Part shown: piece after piece, positions 48,490-59,300 of the stretch
How positions within the stretch are numbered: the first letter of the stretch is position 1
Layout: each line of letters starts with the position of its first letter
Assembly: GCA_958296235.1 (NCBI GenBank)
Contig: OY282457.1
Span: 3,095,338 to 3,159,337 of the forward strand
DNA length: 64,000 nt
Source of the DNA: an uncultured Candidatus Binatia bacterium
Lineage (GTDB): Bacteria; Desulfobacterota; Binatia; Bin18
Reading direction: 5' to 3'
Made by a program: the position numbers and the translations under genes
The notes under the pieces: generated by a model
Database searches by the model: none
Told to the model about the DNA's origin: nothing
Seen by the model: only the letters and a program-made list of their open reading frames with translations

Positions 48490-50133
48490 ATGCCGCCTTT
48501 TGTTGAAGAATCTGCCGAAGAATCGTTAGCCGAACATCTGACGCGCATCGAACATTATATGCGCGGGTGTGAGTTGCTTGATTTCCCGCGCGAAGCCAGC
48601 GCCCTGCGGACCGAACTTGCCGCGTTCATGCGAGCCCACGCCACCGCGGTTGTCCAGGCCTGGGTCGAACTGATTGCCCCCACATTCCCGCTTCCGCCCG
48701 AGCGCATCCTGGGCGTTACGCGCGATATGCGGGCGGCCCTCCTGCGGTGGGCCCAGCATATCGAGGACCCCCAGGATACGCAGACGTACGCCTACCTGCG
48801 CGCCCATGCCTGGCAAGGGTTTATCTCGCTTTTCCCGGCCTCCCGTTTCCTGGCCAGCCAGATGAAAATCCGCCTCCTGCTCGTAGAACGCTTGCGCCAC
48901 GCCTATGCGAAAAATCGGAAGCAGCTCGTTGCGCTGCTGACCCTGCTGGACCAGGAGTTTTCCGAACGGCTGCTGCATATTACGGATTTCTTTGTTGAGG
49001 CCCGAGAAGAAGCGCTCCGGGATGAGGAGGAGCGCCATCGCAAGGCGGTTGATTATGCGCCGGCTCCGATCTTTCAGATCAGCGGTCGTGACGGCACGAT
49101 TCAGCAGGCCAATCGAGAAGCGGAGAAAGTCACCGGCATGGCCCAGGCGGAGCTTGCCGGCCAGGCCATCTGGGACCTGCATCCCCCAGAGGAAAAAGCC
49201 CATGTCCGCCGGCTCTATCACGAGACCTTGAAGCGGAGCTATCTGGGCTGGGAAGACCTGCGTCTGGTAACGAAAAAAGGTGAGGACGCAGTGCCCGTCT
49301 CGGTTTATTTTGGGGCGATCGAGCACCGCGGAGAAAAAACCATCCAGGGGATTTATGTCGATATTTCCGACCGGCGTCAGTTGGAGAGCCAACTCATCCA
49401 ATCCGAAAAAATGGCCGCCATCGGCCAGCTGGCAGCGGGGATTGCCCACGAGATTCGCAATCCCCTCGGCATTATTTTGAATGCGTTATACGACCTGGAC
49501 CATATTGACGATACCACCAGCCCGGACTTTCAAGAGGACCTGCACATCGCCAAGGGAGAAATTGCGCGCGCCCAGGAAATCATCACCAATCTGCTTGAGT
49601 TCTCACGCGAGGGCGGAACCGATATGGAAGAGGTTGATCTTGACGATCTGCTGGGAAAAACGCTCCAACTCTTGCGGAAATATCTGGAGACGCATCAGAT
49701 TCAGGTCACAACCCGTTTGGGTGATGTTGGCCGCTGTCTGACCAACCAGAATGCGTTGCGCCAAGTCTTTCTGAACCTCATCACCAATGCGGTCCAGGCC
49801 ATGCCTCAGGGGGGCGAGTTGCGCTTGCAGACGCGACGGAACGCCCACAATCACATCTCGATTGAAGTCAGCGACACCGGGGTCGGGATTCCCGAACACC
49901 AGTTAAACAGCATCTTCAATCCCTTTTTTACGACCAAGGAGCCTGGACAGGGGACCGGACTCGGCCTCTCGATCGTCCATTCGGTAATCAAACGCTACCA
50001 GGGCAGCATTGCCGTGCACAGCGATGTGAACCAGGGGACGACCTTTCTCATTGAGCTTCCCTGCCCGTGCGCGGATGAAGCCCCTGGGCTGGAAGTGTCC
50101 TCGACTGCCCTCCCTCGGCCGGCCGTTTCCTGA
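48490..50133 (+). CDS. PAS-domain sensor histidine kinase
   Basis: 547 residues from ATG 48490 (TTG 48484 is the other candidate). An N-terminal ~180-residue helical region of unknown fold (TELAAFMRAHATAVVQAWVE) is followed by a PAS domain (FQISGRDGTIQQANREAEKV), HisKA with H-box AAIGQLAAGIAHEIRNPLGI, and a HATPase (VFLNLITNAVQAMPQG, EVSDTGVGIPEHQL, GTGLGLSIVHSVI). No TM segments, so it is a cytoplasmic sensor. It is followed directly by its NtrC-type partner. Confidence 0.93.
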   Translation: MPPFVEESAEESLAEHLTRIEHYMRGCELLDFPREASALRTELAAFMRAHATAVVQAWVELIAPTFPLPPERILGVTRDMRAALLRWAQHIEDPQDTQTYAYLRAHAWQGFISLFPASRFLASQMKIRLLLVERLRHAYAKNRKQLVALLTLLDQEFSERLLHITDFFVEAREEALRDEEERHRKAVDYAPAPIFQISGRDGTIQQANREAEKVTGMAQAELAGQAIWDLHPPEEKAHVRRLYHETLKRSYLGWEDLRLVTKKGEDAVPVSVYFGAIEHRGEKTIQGIYVDISDRRQLESQLIQSEKMAAIGQLAAGIAHEIRNPLGIILNALYDLDHIDDTTSPDFQEDLHIAKGEIARAQEIITNLLEFSREGGTDMEEVDLDDLLGKTLQLLRKYLETHQIQVTTRLGDVGRCLTNQNALRQVFLNLITNAVQAMPQGGELRLQTRRNAHNHISIEVSDTGVGIPEHQLNSIFNPFFTTKEPGQGTGLGLSIVHSVIKRYQGSIAVHSDVNQGTTFLIELPCPCADEAPGLEVSSTALPRPAVS

Positions 50134-50156
50134 GCGATGTGGTTGAGACTCCCCTC

Positions 50157-51518
50157 ATGCGTGGACATCTGCTCCTGGTTGAAGACGAAGCGAATATGGC
50201 CAGGATGCAGGCCAAGATTCTGCAACGTCGCGGCTATACGGTAGAAGCCGTCGGTCATGGGCAGGACGCCCTCCGCCTGCTGGGCCAGATCAATTTTGAT
50301 GTCGTCATTACCGACCTGAAGATGCCGGTCATGGATGGCATGCAACTCCTGGACGCAATGCGGGCCGGCGCGTATGAGTGTCCGGTCATTGTCCTGACCG
50401 GACACGGCACAATCGAGAGTGCGGTTGCGGCCATGCAGTCCGGGGCGGCGGATTATCTGACAAAGCCCTGCAACCCGGATGAGCTGCTGCTGAAGGTCGA
50501 GAAGCTGGTTGCAACCCATCGGCTCCGTCAGGAGGTGACGCAGCTCCGTCACGAGGTCCGGCGCTATAAACGCTTTGGCGAACTCATCGGACACAGTGCT
50601 GCCATGCGCCACCTCTATACCCTCATTGGTTCGATCAGCAGCAATAAAAGTACGGTGCTCATCACCGGCGAGAGCGGAACGGGCAAAGAGCTGGTGGCCC
50701 GCACCATCCATCTCAAAGGGCCGTGGGCCGCTCAGCCCTTTCTGGCTCTCAACTGTGGGGCCATGTCCGAGACGCTGCTTGACAGCCAACTGTTTGGCCA
50801 TAAGCGGGGCGCTTTTACCGGGGCCATTGCAGATCACGACGGCATGTTCCAGGCGGCCAGCGGCGGCACCCTGTTCCTGGATGAAGTGGCAGAAATTCCC
50901 CTGCCACTCCAGGCCAAATTTCTGCGCGCCGTGCAAGAGCGGGAAGTCACGCCGTTGGGGGCCAGCCGCCCAGTCAGGGTCGATGTCCGTATCATCGCGG
51001 CGAGCAATACCAATCTCGAACAGGCCGTTGCCGCGGGAACGTTTCGGAAGGATTTATTCTATCGTCTGAACGTCGTCCCCATCCATCTGCCACCGCTCAG
51101 GGAACGGCGGGATGACATCCCGCTACTGGTCAGGCATCTCGTGGCCGTGTTCAGCGCGGCCTACAAGGTTCAGCCCAAGCGCCTGACCGCGGCGGCGCTG
51201 GACAAGCTGGTCGCGTATGCGTGGCCGGGAAATGTGCGTGAGTTGCAAAATGTGATTGAGCGTCTGTTCGCCCTGCACCACGGGCAAGAGATTGCCGCGG
51301 CCGATCTGCCGGCCCCTGTCAGCGGGGTTGTCCAAGCCGAACCACATTTTGAGGCGTGGACGGACCTGCCTTCCCTGGCGTCTATGGAACGGTCTCTCAT
51401 ATCGGCGGCCCTGCGGCGGGGACGCGGCAACAAAAACGAGGCCGCCCGCCTGCTCAAAATTGATCGCCAGCGTCTGTATCGGAAGATGGAGAAGTATCAG
51501 CTCGAGGGCGGCGACTGA
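50157..51518 (+). CDS. sigma-54-dependent response regulator (NtrC/AtoC family)
   Basis: 453 residues from ATG 50157; a GTG at 50139 would add six. Receiver (HLLLVEDEANMARMQAKILQ, VITDLKMPVMDGM, YLTKPCN), AAA+ domain with Walker A ITGESGTGKELVARTIH, the sigma-54 contact loop KRGAFTGAIADHDG, Walker B GGTLFLDEVAEI, and a C-terminal Fis-type helix-turn-helix (GNKNEAARLLKIDRQRLYRK). It activates sigma-54 promoters when phosphorylated by the kinase encoded just upstream (gap of about 23 bp). Confidence 0.94.
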   Translation: MRGHLLLVEDEANMARMQAKILQRRGYTVEAVGHGQDALRLLGQINFDVVITDLKMPVMDGMQLLDAMRAGAYECPVIVLTGHGTIESAVAAMQSGAADYLTKPCNPDELLLKVEKLVATHRLRQEVTQLRHEVRRYKRFGELIGHSAAMRHLYTLIGSISSNKSTVLITGESGTGKELVARTIHLKGPWAAQPFLALNCGAMSETLLDSQLFGHKRGAFTGAIADHDGMFQAASGGTLFLDEVAEIPLPLQAKFLRAVQEREVTPLGASRPVRVDVRIIAASNTNLEQAVAAGTFRKDLFYRLNVVPIHLPPLRERRDDIPLLVRHLVAVFSAAYKVQPKRLTAAALDKLVAYAWPGNVRELQNVIERLFALHHGQEIAAADLPAPVSGVVQAEPHFEAWTDLPSLASMERSLISAALRRGRGNKNEAARLLKIDRQRLYRKMEKYQLEGGD

Positions 51519-51549
51519 GCCGCCGTCCTCCGATTATTCAGGCGTTATC

Positions 51550-54500
51550 ATGGACAACCGCTTCTTCGACCAGCCTATCCGGAACTCACCCTACGAGTAT
51601 CCCAGGCAACACTGGGAGCTTGATGACCAGGGGCAGCCAACGCAGCAGATCATCGAGAGCCGTCGCCGGGCCGAGTTTATTACGCCAATTCCAAAGCCGA
51701 GAAAACGCAAAGGCGCAGCGCAGCAGCAACTCGTCCTGGATGAGGGCAAAGGACTCTCAACCGCTGAGCAGCAGTACGACTCCACGTCAATTATCACCGC
51801 GTTGCGGCGTCAGGTGGACCAGTGGCGCAGCCGACCCAATCCGGCCGACTGGCAGGTAACGCCTGAAACCGCTCGTCTGCTGCAACACTGGCGGCAGCAT
51901 CCGTTCAGCAATATCCGTCCCTTCTTCTGTCAAGTGGAAGCGGCTGAAACCGCTATCTGGCTAACCGAAGTCGCCCCGAACGCGGGCAAGACCGGCAGAG
52001 ATTTTCTCGAACACCTGACGAATGCCAACAACGACGCCAATCCGGGCTTGCTGCGCCTAGCCCTCAAGCTGGCCACTGGCGCAGGCAAGACCACCGTTAT
52101 GGCCATGCTGATTGCCTGGCAGACCATCAACGCGGTCCGCCATCCCAACAGCCGGAGGTTCACCCGAGGCTTTCTGGTCGTCACGCCCGGCATCACCATC
52201 AAGGACCGGCTGCGCGTCCTGCAACCGAACGACCCGGACAGCTATTACGCCAGCCGGGAGCTTGTGCCGGGCGACCTGCTGGGCGACCTCGACCGGGCCA
52301 AGATCGTTATTACCAACTATCACGCCTTTAAGCGGCGCGAGCGCCTGGCGCTTTCAAAAGGGGGCCGCTCGCTGCTCCAGGGTCGAGGCGCGGAGTTGGA
52401 CACTCTGGAGACCGAAGGGCAGATGCTCCAGCGCGTCATGCCCGACCTCATGGGTATGAAAAATGTCGTAGTGATGAACGACGAGGCCCACCATTGCTAC
52501 CGTGAGAAACCGGAAAAAGACGACGAAGGAACGCTGAAAGGCGACGAGCGAAAAGAAGCTGAGAAGAACAATGAGGCCGCTCGGCTCTGGATTTCCGGCC
52601 TGGAAGCCGTACAGCGTAAGCTGGGTCTGGCTCGGATCATAGACGTATCGGCCACCCCATTTTTCTTGCGCGGCTCAGGCTATGCCGAGGGGACGCTTTT
52701 TCCCTGGACGATGAGCGATTTTTCACTCATGGACGCCATCGAATGCGGTATCGTCAAGCTGCCCCGGGTGCCGGTGGCTGACAATATCCCTGGCGGCGAA
52801 ATGCCCAAGTTCCGCAACCTGTGGGAACATATTCGGTCTCGTATGCCGAAGAAGGGCCGGGGCAAGGCCAAGACCCTTGACCCGCTCAGCCTGCCGGTTG
52901 AACTCCAGACCGCTCTGGAAGCCCTGTACGGCCATTACGAGAAGACCTTCAAGCTCTGGCAGCGGGAGGGCATTCAGGTTCCGCCCTGTTTTATCGTGGT
53001 GTGCAATAATACCTCGACATCCAAGCTGGTATATGACTATATCTCGGGCTTTTGGCGGGACAATGCAGACGGCTCAAAGACGCTTGAGAATGGCCGTTTC
53101 TCCCTCTTTCAGAATTTCGATGAACGCGGCAATCAACTGGCGCGCCCGCGTACCCTGCTTATCGACAGCCAGCAGCTCGAATCCGGCGAGGCCCTGGACA
53201 CCAATTTCCGAGCGATGGCGGCTGATGAGATTGAGCGTTTCCGCCGCGAGATTATCGAACGTACCGGCGACCGGCGTCAGGCCGAAAATCTTTCAGACCA
53301 GGAATTGCTTCGAGAAGTGATGAACACGGTCGGTAAACCGGGCCGGTTGGGCGAGTCGATTCGCTGTGTGGTGTCGGTTTCCATGCTGACCGAGGGCTGG
53401 GACGCCAACACCGTCACCCATGTGTTAGGCGTGCGCGCCTTTGGCACGCAACTGCTGTGCGAGCAGGTCATTGGGCGCGCCTTGCGGCGGCAATCCTACG
53501 CCTTGAATGAAGACGGGCGGTTCAATGTGGAATACGCCGATGTGCTGGGGATTCCGTTTGACTTCACCGCCAAGCCGGTTGTCGCCCCGCCCCAACCGCC
53601 CCGCGAGACCGTTCAAGTCCGAGCGATGCGGCCTGACCGCGATGATCTTGCCATCCAGTTTCCCCGGGTCGAAGGCTATCGCGTCGAGCTGCCGGAGGAG
53701 CGACTCAGCGCCGAGTTCAACGACGATTCCATTCTGGAATTGACCCCGGACCTGGTTGGTCCCTCAATTACCCGGAACGCGGGCATTATCGGCGAAGACG
53801 TTGACCTGAGCCTGGCACATCTGGAAGACCTGCGCCGCTCAACCCTCTCGTTCCACGTTGCCAAGCGTTTGCTCTACACCAAATGGCGCGACCCTGGCGA
53901 AGAGCCGAAGCTCCACCTCTTCGGCCAGTTGAAGCGTATCACCACACAATGGCTCGATACCTGCCTGATCTGCAAAGGCAGTACCTATCCCGCTCAACTC
54001 ATGTACCAGGAACTGGCCGATATGGCCTGCGAACGCATTACTGCCGGCATTACCCGTTCCTTCATAGGCAACCGACCTGTGAAAGCGGTATTGGACCCCT
54101 ACAACCCTACTGGCTCAACCATGCACGTCAACTTCAATACCTCAAAAGCGCACCGCTGGGAGACGGACGCACGGAAGTGTCACCTCAACTGGGTCGTCCT
54201 CGACAGCGATTGGGAGGCCGAGTTCTGCCGTGTGGCCGAATCGCACCCTGCCGTGCAGGCATACGTGAAAAATCACAACCTCGGCCTGGAAGTGCCCTAC
54301 CGCTACGGCTCGACGCTGCGGACCTATATTCCTGACTTTATCGTCCTGCTGAATGACGGTCACGACGACCCCTTGCACCTGATTGTTGAGATCAAGGGCT
54401 ATCGGGGTGAAGACGCCAAGGAAAAGAAGTCTACAATGGAGACCTACTGGATTCCCGGCGTGAATCATCATGGGCAGTATGGCCGCTGGGCGTTTGCCGA

Positions 54501-54588
54501 GTTCACGGAGGTATATCAGATTGAAGCCGACTTTCAGGCTACGCTCGAAGCCCGCTTCGACAGGCTCATCGATCAAGCCAGCAAGTGA
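51550..54588 (+). CDS. type III-like restriction enzyme, helicase/nuclease subunit
   Basis: 1012 residues from the ATG at 51550; the frame extends 294 bp upstream through the regulator gene in another frame. SF2 helicase motifs: Walker A LATGAGKTTVMAMLIAWQ, DEAH box VVMNDEAHHCY, SATPFFLRGSG, and motif VI CEQVIGRALRRQSY. The C-terminus carries a PD-(D/E)xK-type nuclease (YIPDFIVLL ... LIVEIKGYRG). The whole resembles the BPTD_3080-type restriction endonuclease group, which pairs with a beta-class methyltransferase, here 56329-59649. It cleaves unmethylated foreign DNA after ATP-driven translocation. Confidence 0.9.
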   Translation: MDNRFFDQPIRNSPYEYPRQHWELDDQGQPTQQIIESRRRAEFITPIPKPRKRKGAAQQQLVLDEGKGLSTAEQQYDSTSIITALRRQVDQWRSRPNPADWQVTPETARLLQHWRQHPFSNIRPFFCQVEAAETAIWLTEVAPNAGKTGRDFLEHLTNANNDANPGLLRLALKLATGAGKTTVMAMLIAWQTINAVRHPNSRRFTRGFLVVTPGITIKDRLRVLQPNDPDSYYASRELVPGDLLGDLDRAKIVITNYHAFKRRERLALSKGGRSLLQGRGAELDTLETEGQMLQRVMPDLMGMKNVVVMNDEAHHCYREKPEKDDEGTLKGDERKEAEKNNEAARLWISGLEAVQRKLGLARIIDVSATPFFLRGSGYAEGTLFPWTMSDFSLMDAIECGIVKLPRVPVADNIPGGEMPKFRNLWEHIRSRMPKKGRGKAKTLDPLSLPVELQTALEALYGHYEKTFKLWQREGIQVPPCFIVVCNNTSTSKLVYDYISGFWRDNADGSKTLENGRFSLFQNFDERGNQLARPRTLLIDSQQLESGEALDTNFRAMAADEIERFRREIIERTGDRRQAENLSDQELLREVMNTVGKPGRLGESIRCVVSVSMLTEGWDANTVTHVLGVRAFGTQLLCEQVIGRALRRQSYALNEDGRFNVEYADVLGIPFDFTAKPVVAPPQPPRETVQVRAMRPDRDDLAIQFPRVEGYRVELPEERLSAEFNDDSILELTPDLVGPSITRNAGIIGEDVDLSLAHLEDLRRSTLSFHVAKRLLYTKWRDPGEEPKLHLFGQLKRITTQWLDTCLICKGSTYPAQLMYQELADMACERITAGITRSFIGNRPVKAVLDPYNPTGSTMHVNFNTSKAHRWETDARKCHLNWVVLDSDWEAEFCRVAESHPAVQAYVKNHNLGLEVPYRYGSTLRTYIPDFIVLLNDGHDDPLHLIVEIKGYRGEDAKEKKSTMETYWIPGVNHHGQYGRWAFAEFTEVYQIEADFQATLEARFDRLIDQASK

Positions 54589-54801
54589 ACCGTATTTCGT
54601 CCACGCCTACCACAAGGAATCCCGCGTGCACGGAGCAGCCTTTGCGAGTGAGAGTGGGTTGACAACTGTACAAATTGCTTGCAACTAATGAACTAACCAG
54701 CCCCTTGGCAGTACGTCTTGCTCCCGGCTCAGCCGGTGATCCTGAGCGAGGCTGAGCCCTTGGGGCTTTTATTTTGCCCGAGCCTGAGAAAGAATCGCCA
54801 G

Positions 54802-54930
54802 ATGACCAAGGCAGCGATTCTCATTGATGGCGGGTACTTCCTGAAACGGTTGCCCTGGGTCCGGCACGATGTCGATACGTCGGACCCCGACGATTTGGCT
54901 TGAACGCTTATTGCCTATTATCAGAAAAAA
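54802..54930 (+). pseudogene. truncated NYN-domain gene
   Basis: Begins ATGACC... and encodes KAAILIDGGYFLKRLPWVRH, the N-terminal strand and helix of a NYN/PIN-like nuclease, but stops after 33 residues (TGA 54901-54903). Codons after the stop (LIAYYQKK) still look like the same gene. It then gives way to the HigB-like toxin gene, which begins in the same frame. Either the TA cassette landed inside the NYN gene or a deletion joined the two. Nonfunctional. Confidence 0.6.
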
Positions 54931-54936
54931 GTGATA

Positions 54937-55323
54937 ATGAACGTGTGGGACTTCCGAGAATATAAGAGTGCAGCAGGGAAGTTTCCCGTATCGGAATGGT
55001 ATAAAGGGCTGTCACCGGGCAGTCGAGCGAAGGCAGGCAGGTCCATGCGTATCGCCCGGAAGCTGGAGCGACTTGAGATGCCGGCCTTCAAGAGTCTACG
55101 AGGGAAGAAGTTCAAAGGATTATTGGAAGCGCGGTGGCCCGGTGAAAACAATGTTCCGCATCGGATATTCTGTTACGTCCCGTCTGGCAAGCAAGTGATA
55201 TTTCTGTGTGGCTGCATCCACAAGAACAAGCGGTATAATCCGACAAACGCATACGATACGGCTGTAAGACGCCGTAAGGAAATACAGAATGGGGGAGCAA
55301 GCACACGTGAGTTCGATTTCTAA
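54937..55323 (+). CDS. RelE/HigB-type toxin (phage Gp49-like)
   Basis: 128 residues. The family pattern is visible: EYKSAAGKFPVSEWYKGLSP, LEMPAFKSLRGKKFKGLLEA, NVPHRIFCYVPSGKQVIFLC and FIHKNK-type ending CIHKNKRYNPTNAYDTA. HigB-like RNases cleave mRNA at the ribosome. GTG at 54931 is another start. The toxin gene precedes the antitoxin, the usual order for HigBA, and overlaps it by 35 bp. Located between the two R-M subunits. Confidence 0.85.
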   Translation: MNVWDFREYKSAAGKFPVSEWYKGLSPGSRAKAGRSMRIARKLERLEMPAFKSLRGKKFKGLLEARWPGENNVPHRIFCYVPSGKQVIFLCGCIHKNKRYNPTNAYDTAVRRRKEIQNGGASTREFDF

Positions 55324-55927
55324 GCTCTGGCGAAAATTACATAACAAAGAATACCGGGACGGCTACACCGAGGCGCAGCTTTCCATCGAGGTTCCATTCC
55401 AAATTCGGGCGCTCCGAAAAGCGTGCGGCTGGACGCAAGCCCAACTCGCTGAGCGGTGCGGCATTCCGCAAGCCCGGATATCCCACATTGAACAGCCCGG
55501 TCGTGACCCGCTCTCATTACGGACACTGTACCGGCTGTCATCAGCCTTTGATGTGGGATTACTGGTTCAGTTTGTCCCGTTCAGTGAGTTGGTACACCGC
55601 GAAGCGGCCTTTGATCCCAAGACCTTTCATGTCCCCAGCTTCAAGGACGACCGGATAGAGAGGGTTGTCCATAGCACTGATACAGCGTTGCCATTGCCGC
55701 TTCTCAAAACCGAATCCACACTTGGAGTCCGGTGGGACAGCACTACGCCGTTTCTCAAAACCGAACAGATACAGATCGGAGGGAAAGCACAGATGCGGCG
55801 ATCTTCCCCTGAGAAGAAGCAGAAAATCAACGTGTCACTAGCCAACACGAAACTTGAGCCGCCCTTCTTCAGTCAAGATTACAACGAGAGGATACAGTAT
55901 GGCTACGAAACGCAAGCCACAGGATAA
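55289..55927 (+). CDS. HigA-type antitoxin with XRE helix-turn-helix
   Basis: 212 residues, longer than usual HigA. The Cro/C1 helix-turn-helix is at ~30-85: IRALRKACGWTQAQLAERCG, IPQARISHIEQPGRDPLSLR. The remaining ~110 residues (AFDPKTFHVPSFKDDRIER, then a duplicated FLKTE/LLKTE segment) are not known to me. It should repress the TA operon and neutralise the toxin. The following DUF3467 gene overlaps its end by 29 bp. Confidence 0.82.
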   Translation: MGEQAHVSSISKLWRKLHNKEYRDGYTEAQLSIEVPFQIRALRKACGWTQAQLAERCGIPQARISHIEQPGRDPLSLRTLYRLSSAFDVGLLVQFVPFSELVHREAAFDPKTFHVPSFKDDRIERVVHSTDTALPLPLLKTESTLGVRWDSTTPFLKTEQIQIGGKAQMRRSSPEKKQKINVSLANTKLEPPFFSQDYNERIQYGYETQATG

Positions 55928-56213
55928 GCCTATAACCATCGATGAATTGCCCCAGCAGCAGGCGGCAGCGTACGTTTCGGCATATTCGAATAATGTTCAA
56001 ATAGGGACCACGCCTTGGGACTTCCAGTTTCTCTTCTTCGATATGACGGAAGATGAAACCGGAGAGCTAATACGAGAAAAGAAGGCGCGCGTGGTTATTT
56101 CCCCTCAGCAGGCGATAGCCTTTGCCCAAATGTTGAACGACACAATTGAAAGGTGGGTGAAAGAGTACGCTTCTGATGCACGAAACATACTTGCCCAAAA
56201 GCTCGACGCCTAA
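55899..56213 (+). CDS. DUF3467-family protein
   Basis: 104 residues from the ATG at 55899 with RBS GAGAGGA. DUF3467 hallmarks: SAYSNNVQIGTTPWDFQFLF, DETGELIREKKARVVISPQQ, IAFAQMLNDTIERW. Members are small proteins of unknown function that often occur beside mobile or defence genes. It overlaps the antitoxin gene, and is cotranscribed with the TA pair. Confidence 0.82.
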   Translation: MATKRKPQDKPITIDELPQQQAAAYVSAYSNNVQIGTTPWDFQFLFFDMTEDETGELIREKKARVVISPQQAIAFAQMLNDTIERWVKEYASDARNILAQKLDA

Positions 56214-56274
56214 CCAAAAATAACACGCTGTTAAGATATCTGCCCCTTGAGAGTATGCCCGCTCACTTATCCAG

Positions 56275-56326
56275 AGCGTGTGTAGAAATCCTGGGGCTTT
56301 TTAATATCTACACGCTGGATACAATC
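56275..56326. promoter_or_regulatory. imperfect inverted repeat upstream of methyltransferase gene
   Basis: AGCGTGTGTAGA (56275-56286) against TCTACACGCT (56317-56326), 10-bp arms with a 2-nt bulge, ending three bases before the methyltransferase ATG. Might be an operator controlling the methyltransferase. Confidence 0.35.
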
Positions 56327-56328
56327 CC

Positions 56329-59300
56329 ATGCCCCGAAAACCTCAGAGAACAAAAAAGACTGTCGCAACACTCACCCACCCTGACGCGTCGCGCAAGAAT
56401 ATCCCGACGGCTGAGTTTCAGTCGGTGATGCGGAAGGATGAGCAAAACCCGGTCCGGGTTGCCTATGAGCGGCGCAATCGGGATTTGGACCCGCAGTTGG
56501 TCTGGCGGGGCAAGGACGAACAGGACTGGTCGGATTTGGTCGTGCAGGCGCCGCCGCTGTATATCCAGGAGAAAGTGCATCCCAAGGTGCTGATTGATGA
56601 GCTGATGAGGAGTGGCGAGTGGAGAGTGGAGAGTGGAGAGCGGGGCATAGGGGAACTGTCCACTCAACTCGACCTGTTCGCCGACTTCAACGGCTTGCCC
56701 GATGAGGCCCGCTCTGCCGATTTCTACCAGCATGACGCCAACTGGACGAACCGCATGATTCTGGGCGATGGCCTGCAAGTGATGGCGTCATTGGCCGAGC
56801 GTGAGGGGCTGCGCGGTAAGGTGCAGTGTATCTACCTCGACCCGCCCTATGGCATCAAGTTCAACTCCAATTTTCAGTGGTCCACGACGAGCCGCGATGT
56901 GAGGGACGGCAAGGCCGGCCACATCACGCGGGAGCCGGAGCAGGTCAAGGCGTTTCGGGATACGTGGCGGGATGGGATTCATTCGTATCTGACGTACCTG
57001 CGCGACCGGCTGACCGTGGCGCGGGATTTATTGACGGAGAGCGGTTCGGTGTTCGTGCAGATTGGGGATGAGAACGTCCATCGGGTACGGGCGCTGGCAG
57101 AGGAAGTATTCGGAGAAGATAATTTTATTTCTCTGATCGTTGTGTGGAAGACAAGCTCGCAAACTTCAGCAGTGCTTTCTACTACATGTGATTATATTGT
57201 GTGGTTCGCTAAAAACAGGGAGCATCTGAAGTATCGCCAAATTTTCACAGGGAAAGATTTTGGCGACACAAACTCATCTGCTGGGGAATACAAAAATTTT
57301 TGGGTAGGATTTGGGGAGTACCTGACAGATAAGCAGGCAACGGAAGCTGAAAAACAGGAACTGAAGCGGTTTCGCCCATCGCCGACAACAAGCCAATCTG
57401 GCTCGGAAACTACTCGTTTCCCTTTTAGTTTTCACGGGGCAGTATTCAGACCAGGACCAGGAGGATGGAAGTCGAACAATGTTGGATTTCATCGTTTGGC
57501 TAAGGCTGATCGAATAATAGCTCGGGAAAAGAGTGTGTCGTACGTTCGGTTCTTGGCGGATTTTCCGGTTGTTCCAATCTCGGAGTTGTGGACGGATGTT
57601 CGATGGGGCTTTGATGCCTCGTTGAAACGCTACGTTGTAGAAACCAACCCACGTGTGGTCCAACGCTGCATCCTCATGTCCACCGACCCCGGCGACCTCG
57701 TCCTTGACCCAACCTGCGGCGCTGGCACGACGGCCTACGTGGCTGAACAATGGGGCCGGCGCTGGATCACGGTTGATACGTCCCGTGTGGCGCTGGCATT
57801 GGCCCGTGCCCGCATTATGGGCGCGCGCTATCCGTATTATCTCCTGGCGGACAGCCGCGAGGGACGGAAGAAGAGTGGAGAGTGGACAGTGGACAGCGGC
57901 GAGCAAGAAAAACTATCCACTCATCACTCTTCACTAGCCACTCTTTTACCCACTCATTCCATCCGCCAGGGTTTTGTCTACGAGCGCGTGCCGCATATTA
58001 CGCTCAAATCCATTGCCAATAATGCCGAAATAGATGTGATCTGGGAGAAGTTTCAGGAAACGCTGGAACCGCTGCGCGAGCAACTGAATTGTACACTGGG
58101 ACAAGAGAAGACACCGTGGGAGGAGTGGGAAATTCCTCGTGAGGCTGACGGGGGGTGGTCGGAGGAGGCGAAGCAGCTCCATGCAGAGTGGTGGGAGCAG
58201 CGGATTGCACGGCAAAAGGAAATTGATGCGTCTATCGCGGCCAAGGCCGACTATGAGTACCTGTACGACAAACCCTACGAGGATAAGAAAAAGGTCCGGG
58301 TTGCCGGGCCGTTTACGGTCGAGAGTCTGTCCCCGCACCGGGTGTTGAGCGTGGACGAAGACGACGAACTGATCGACGGCGTTGCCGAGCCGGAAGCCGG
58401 GTACGGCGGAGAGCATGACTTCGCCGGGATGATTCTGGAAAACCTCAAGACCGCCGGCGTACAGCAGGCCCATAAGGAAGACAAAATCACCTTCACCGCA
58501 ATCACCCCCTGGCCGGGCGAGTTGATTTGTGCGGAAGGAAGGATTAGTGGAGAGTGGCAAGTGAAGAGTGGAGAGCAGGGGGATGGAAAACTGTCCACTC
58601 GCCACTCGCCACTTACCACTGAAAATCGTGTTGCGATTTTCATCGGCCCGGAGTTCGGCACGGTCTCGCGGCCGGACTTGGTTCAAGCGGCCCGTGAGGC
58701 GGGTGACGCGGATTTCGACGCGCTGATTACCTGCGCCTTCAACTACGACGCACGCTCATCCGAATTTGACAAGCTCGGCCGCATTCCTGTGCTCAAAGCC
58801 CGCATGAACGCCGACCTGCACATGGCGGACGATCTGAAGAATACGGGCAAGGGCAATTTGTTTGTCATCTTTGGCGAGCCGGATATTACAGTGGCGAGTG
58901 AAGAGTGGTTAGTGGATAGTGGTGGAAACAGGATTGCGCCTTATGACATCTTTACGCTCGTATCGGGAGTTGATCGTCTGGCAGAAATCAATGGACTTGA
59001 CGGTGAGGATTTACGCGCTTACGCGGAGCTTTCCCGCCGAGGAGAGATATGGGATTACCTCACAAATGCGGCGGGCGGCGTACTCGATACCGGCAAATAT
59101 CGCGGAAGGGCAGGCAAGGCGTACGACGGGGGAGTTTCTTCAGTCGCTTGGCGTTGCGCGGGGCTCGCTGGCGGAACTGGAAACCTTCCTGACCTTGTCC
59201 GAAAGGCTGGAGTTGATGCGAAGCGAGACCTGCGGGAGCTTGTCGAACGATTGCGCCGAGATCAGCAAAACGCTCAACGCGCTGATGGCCTCACTCTCCA

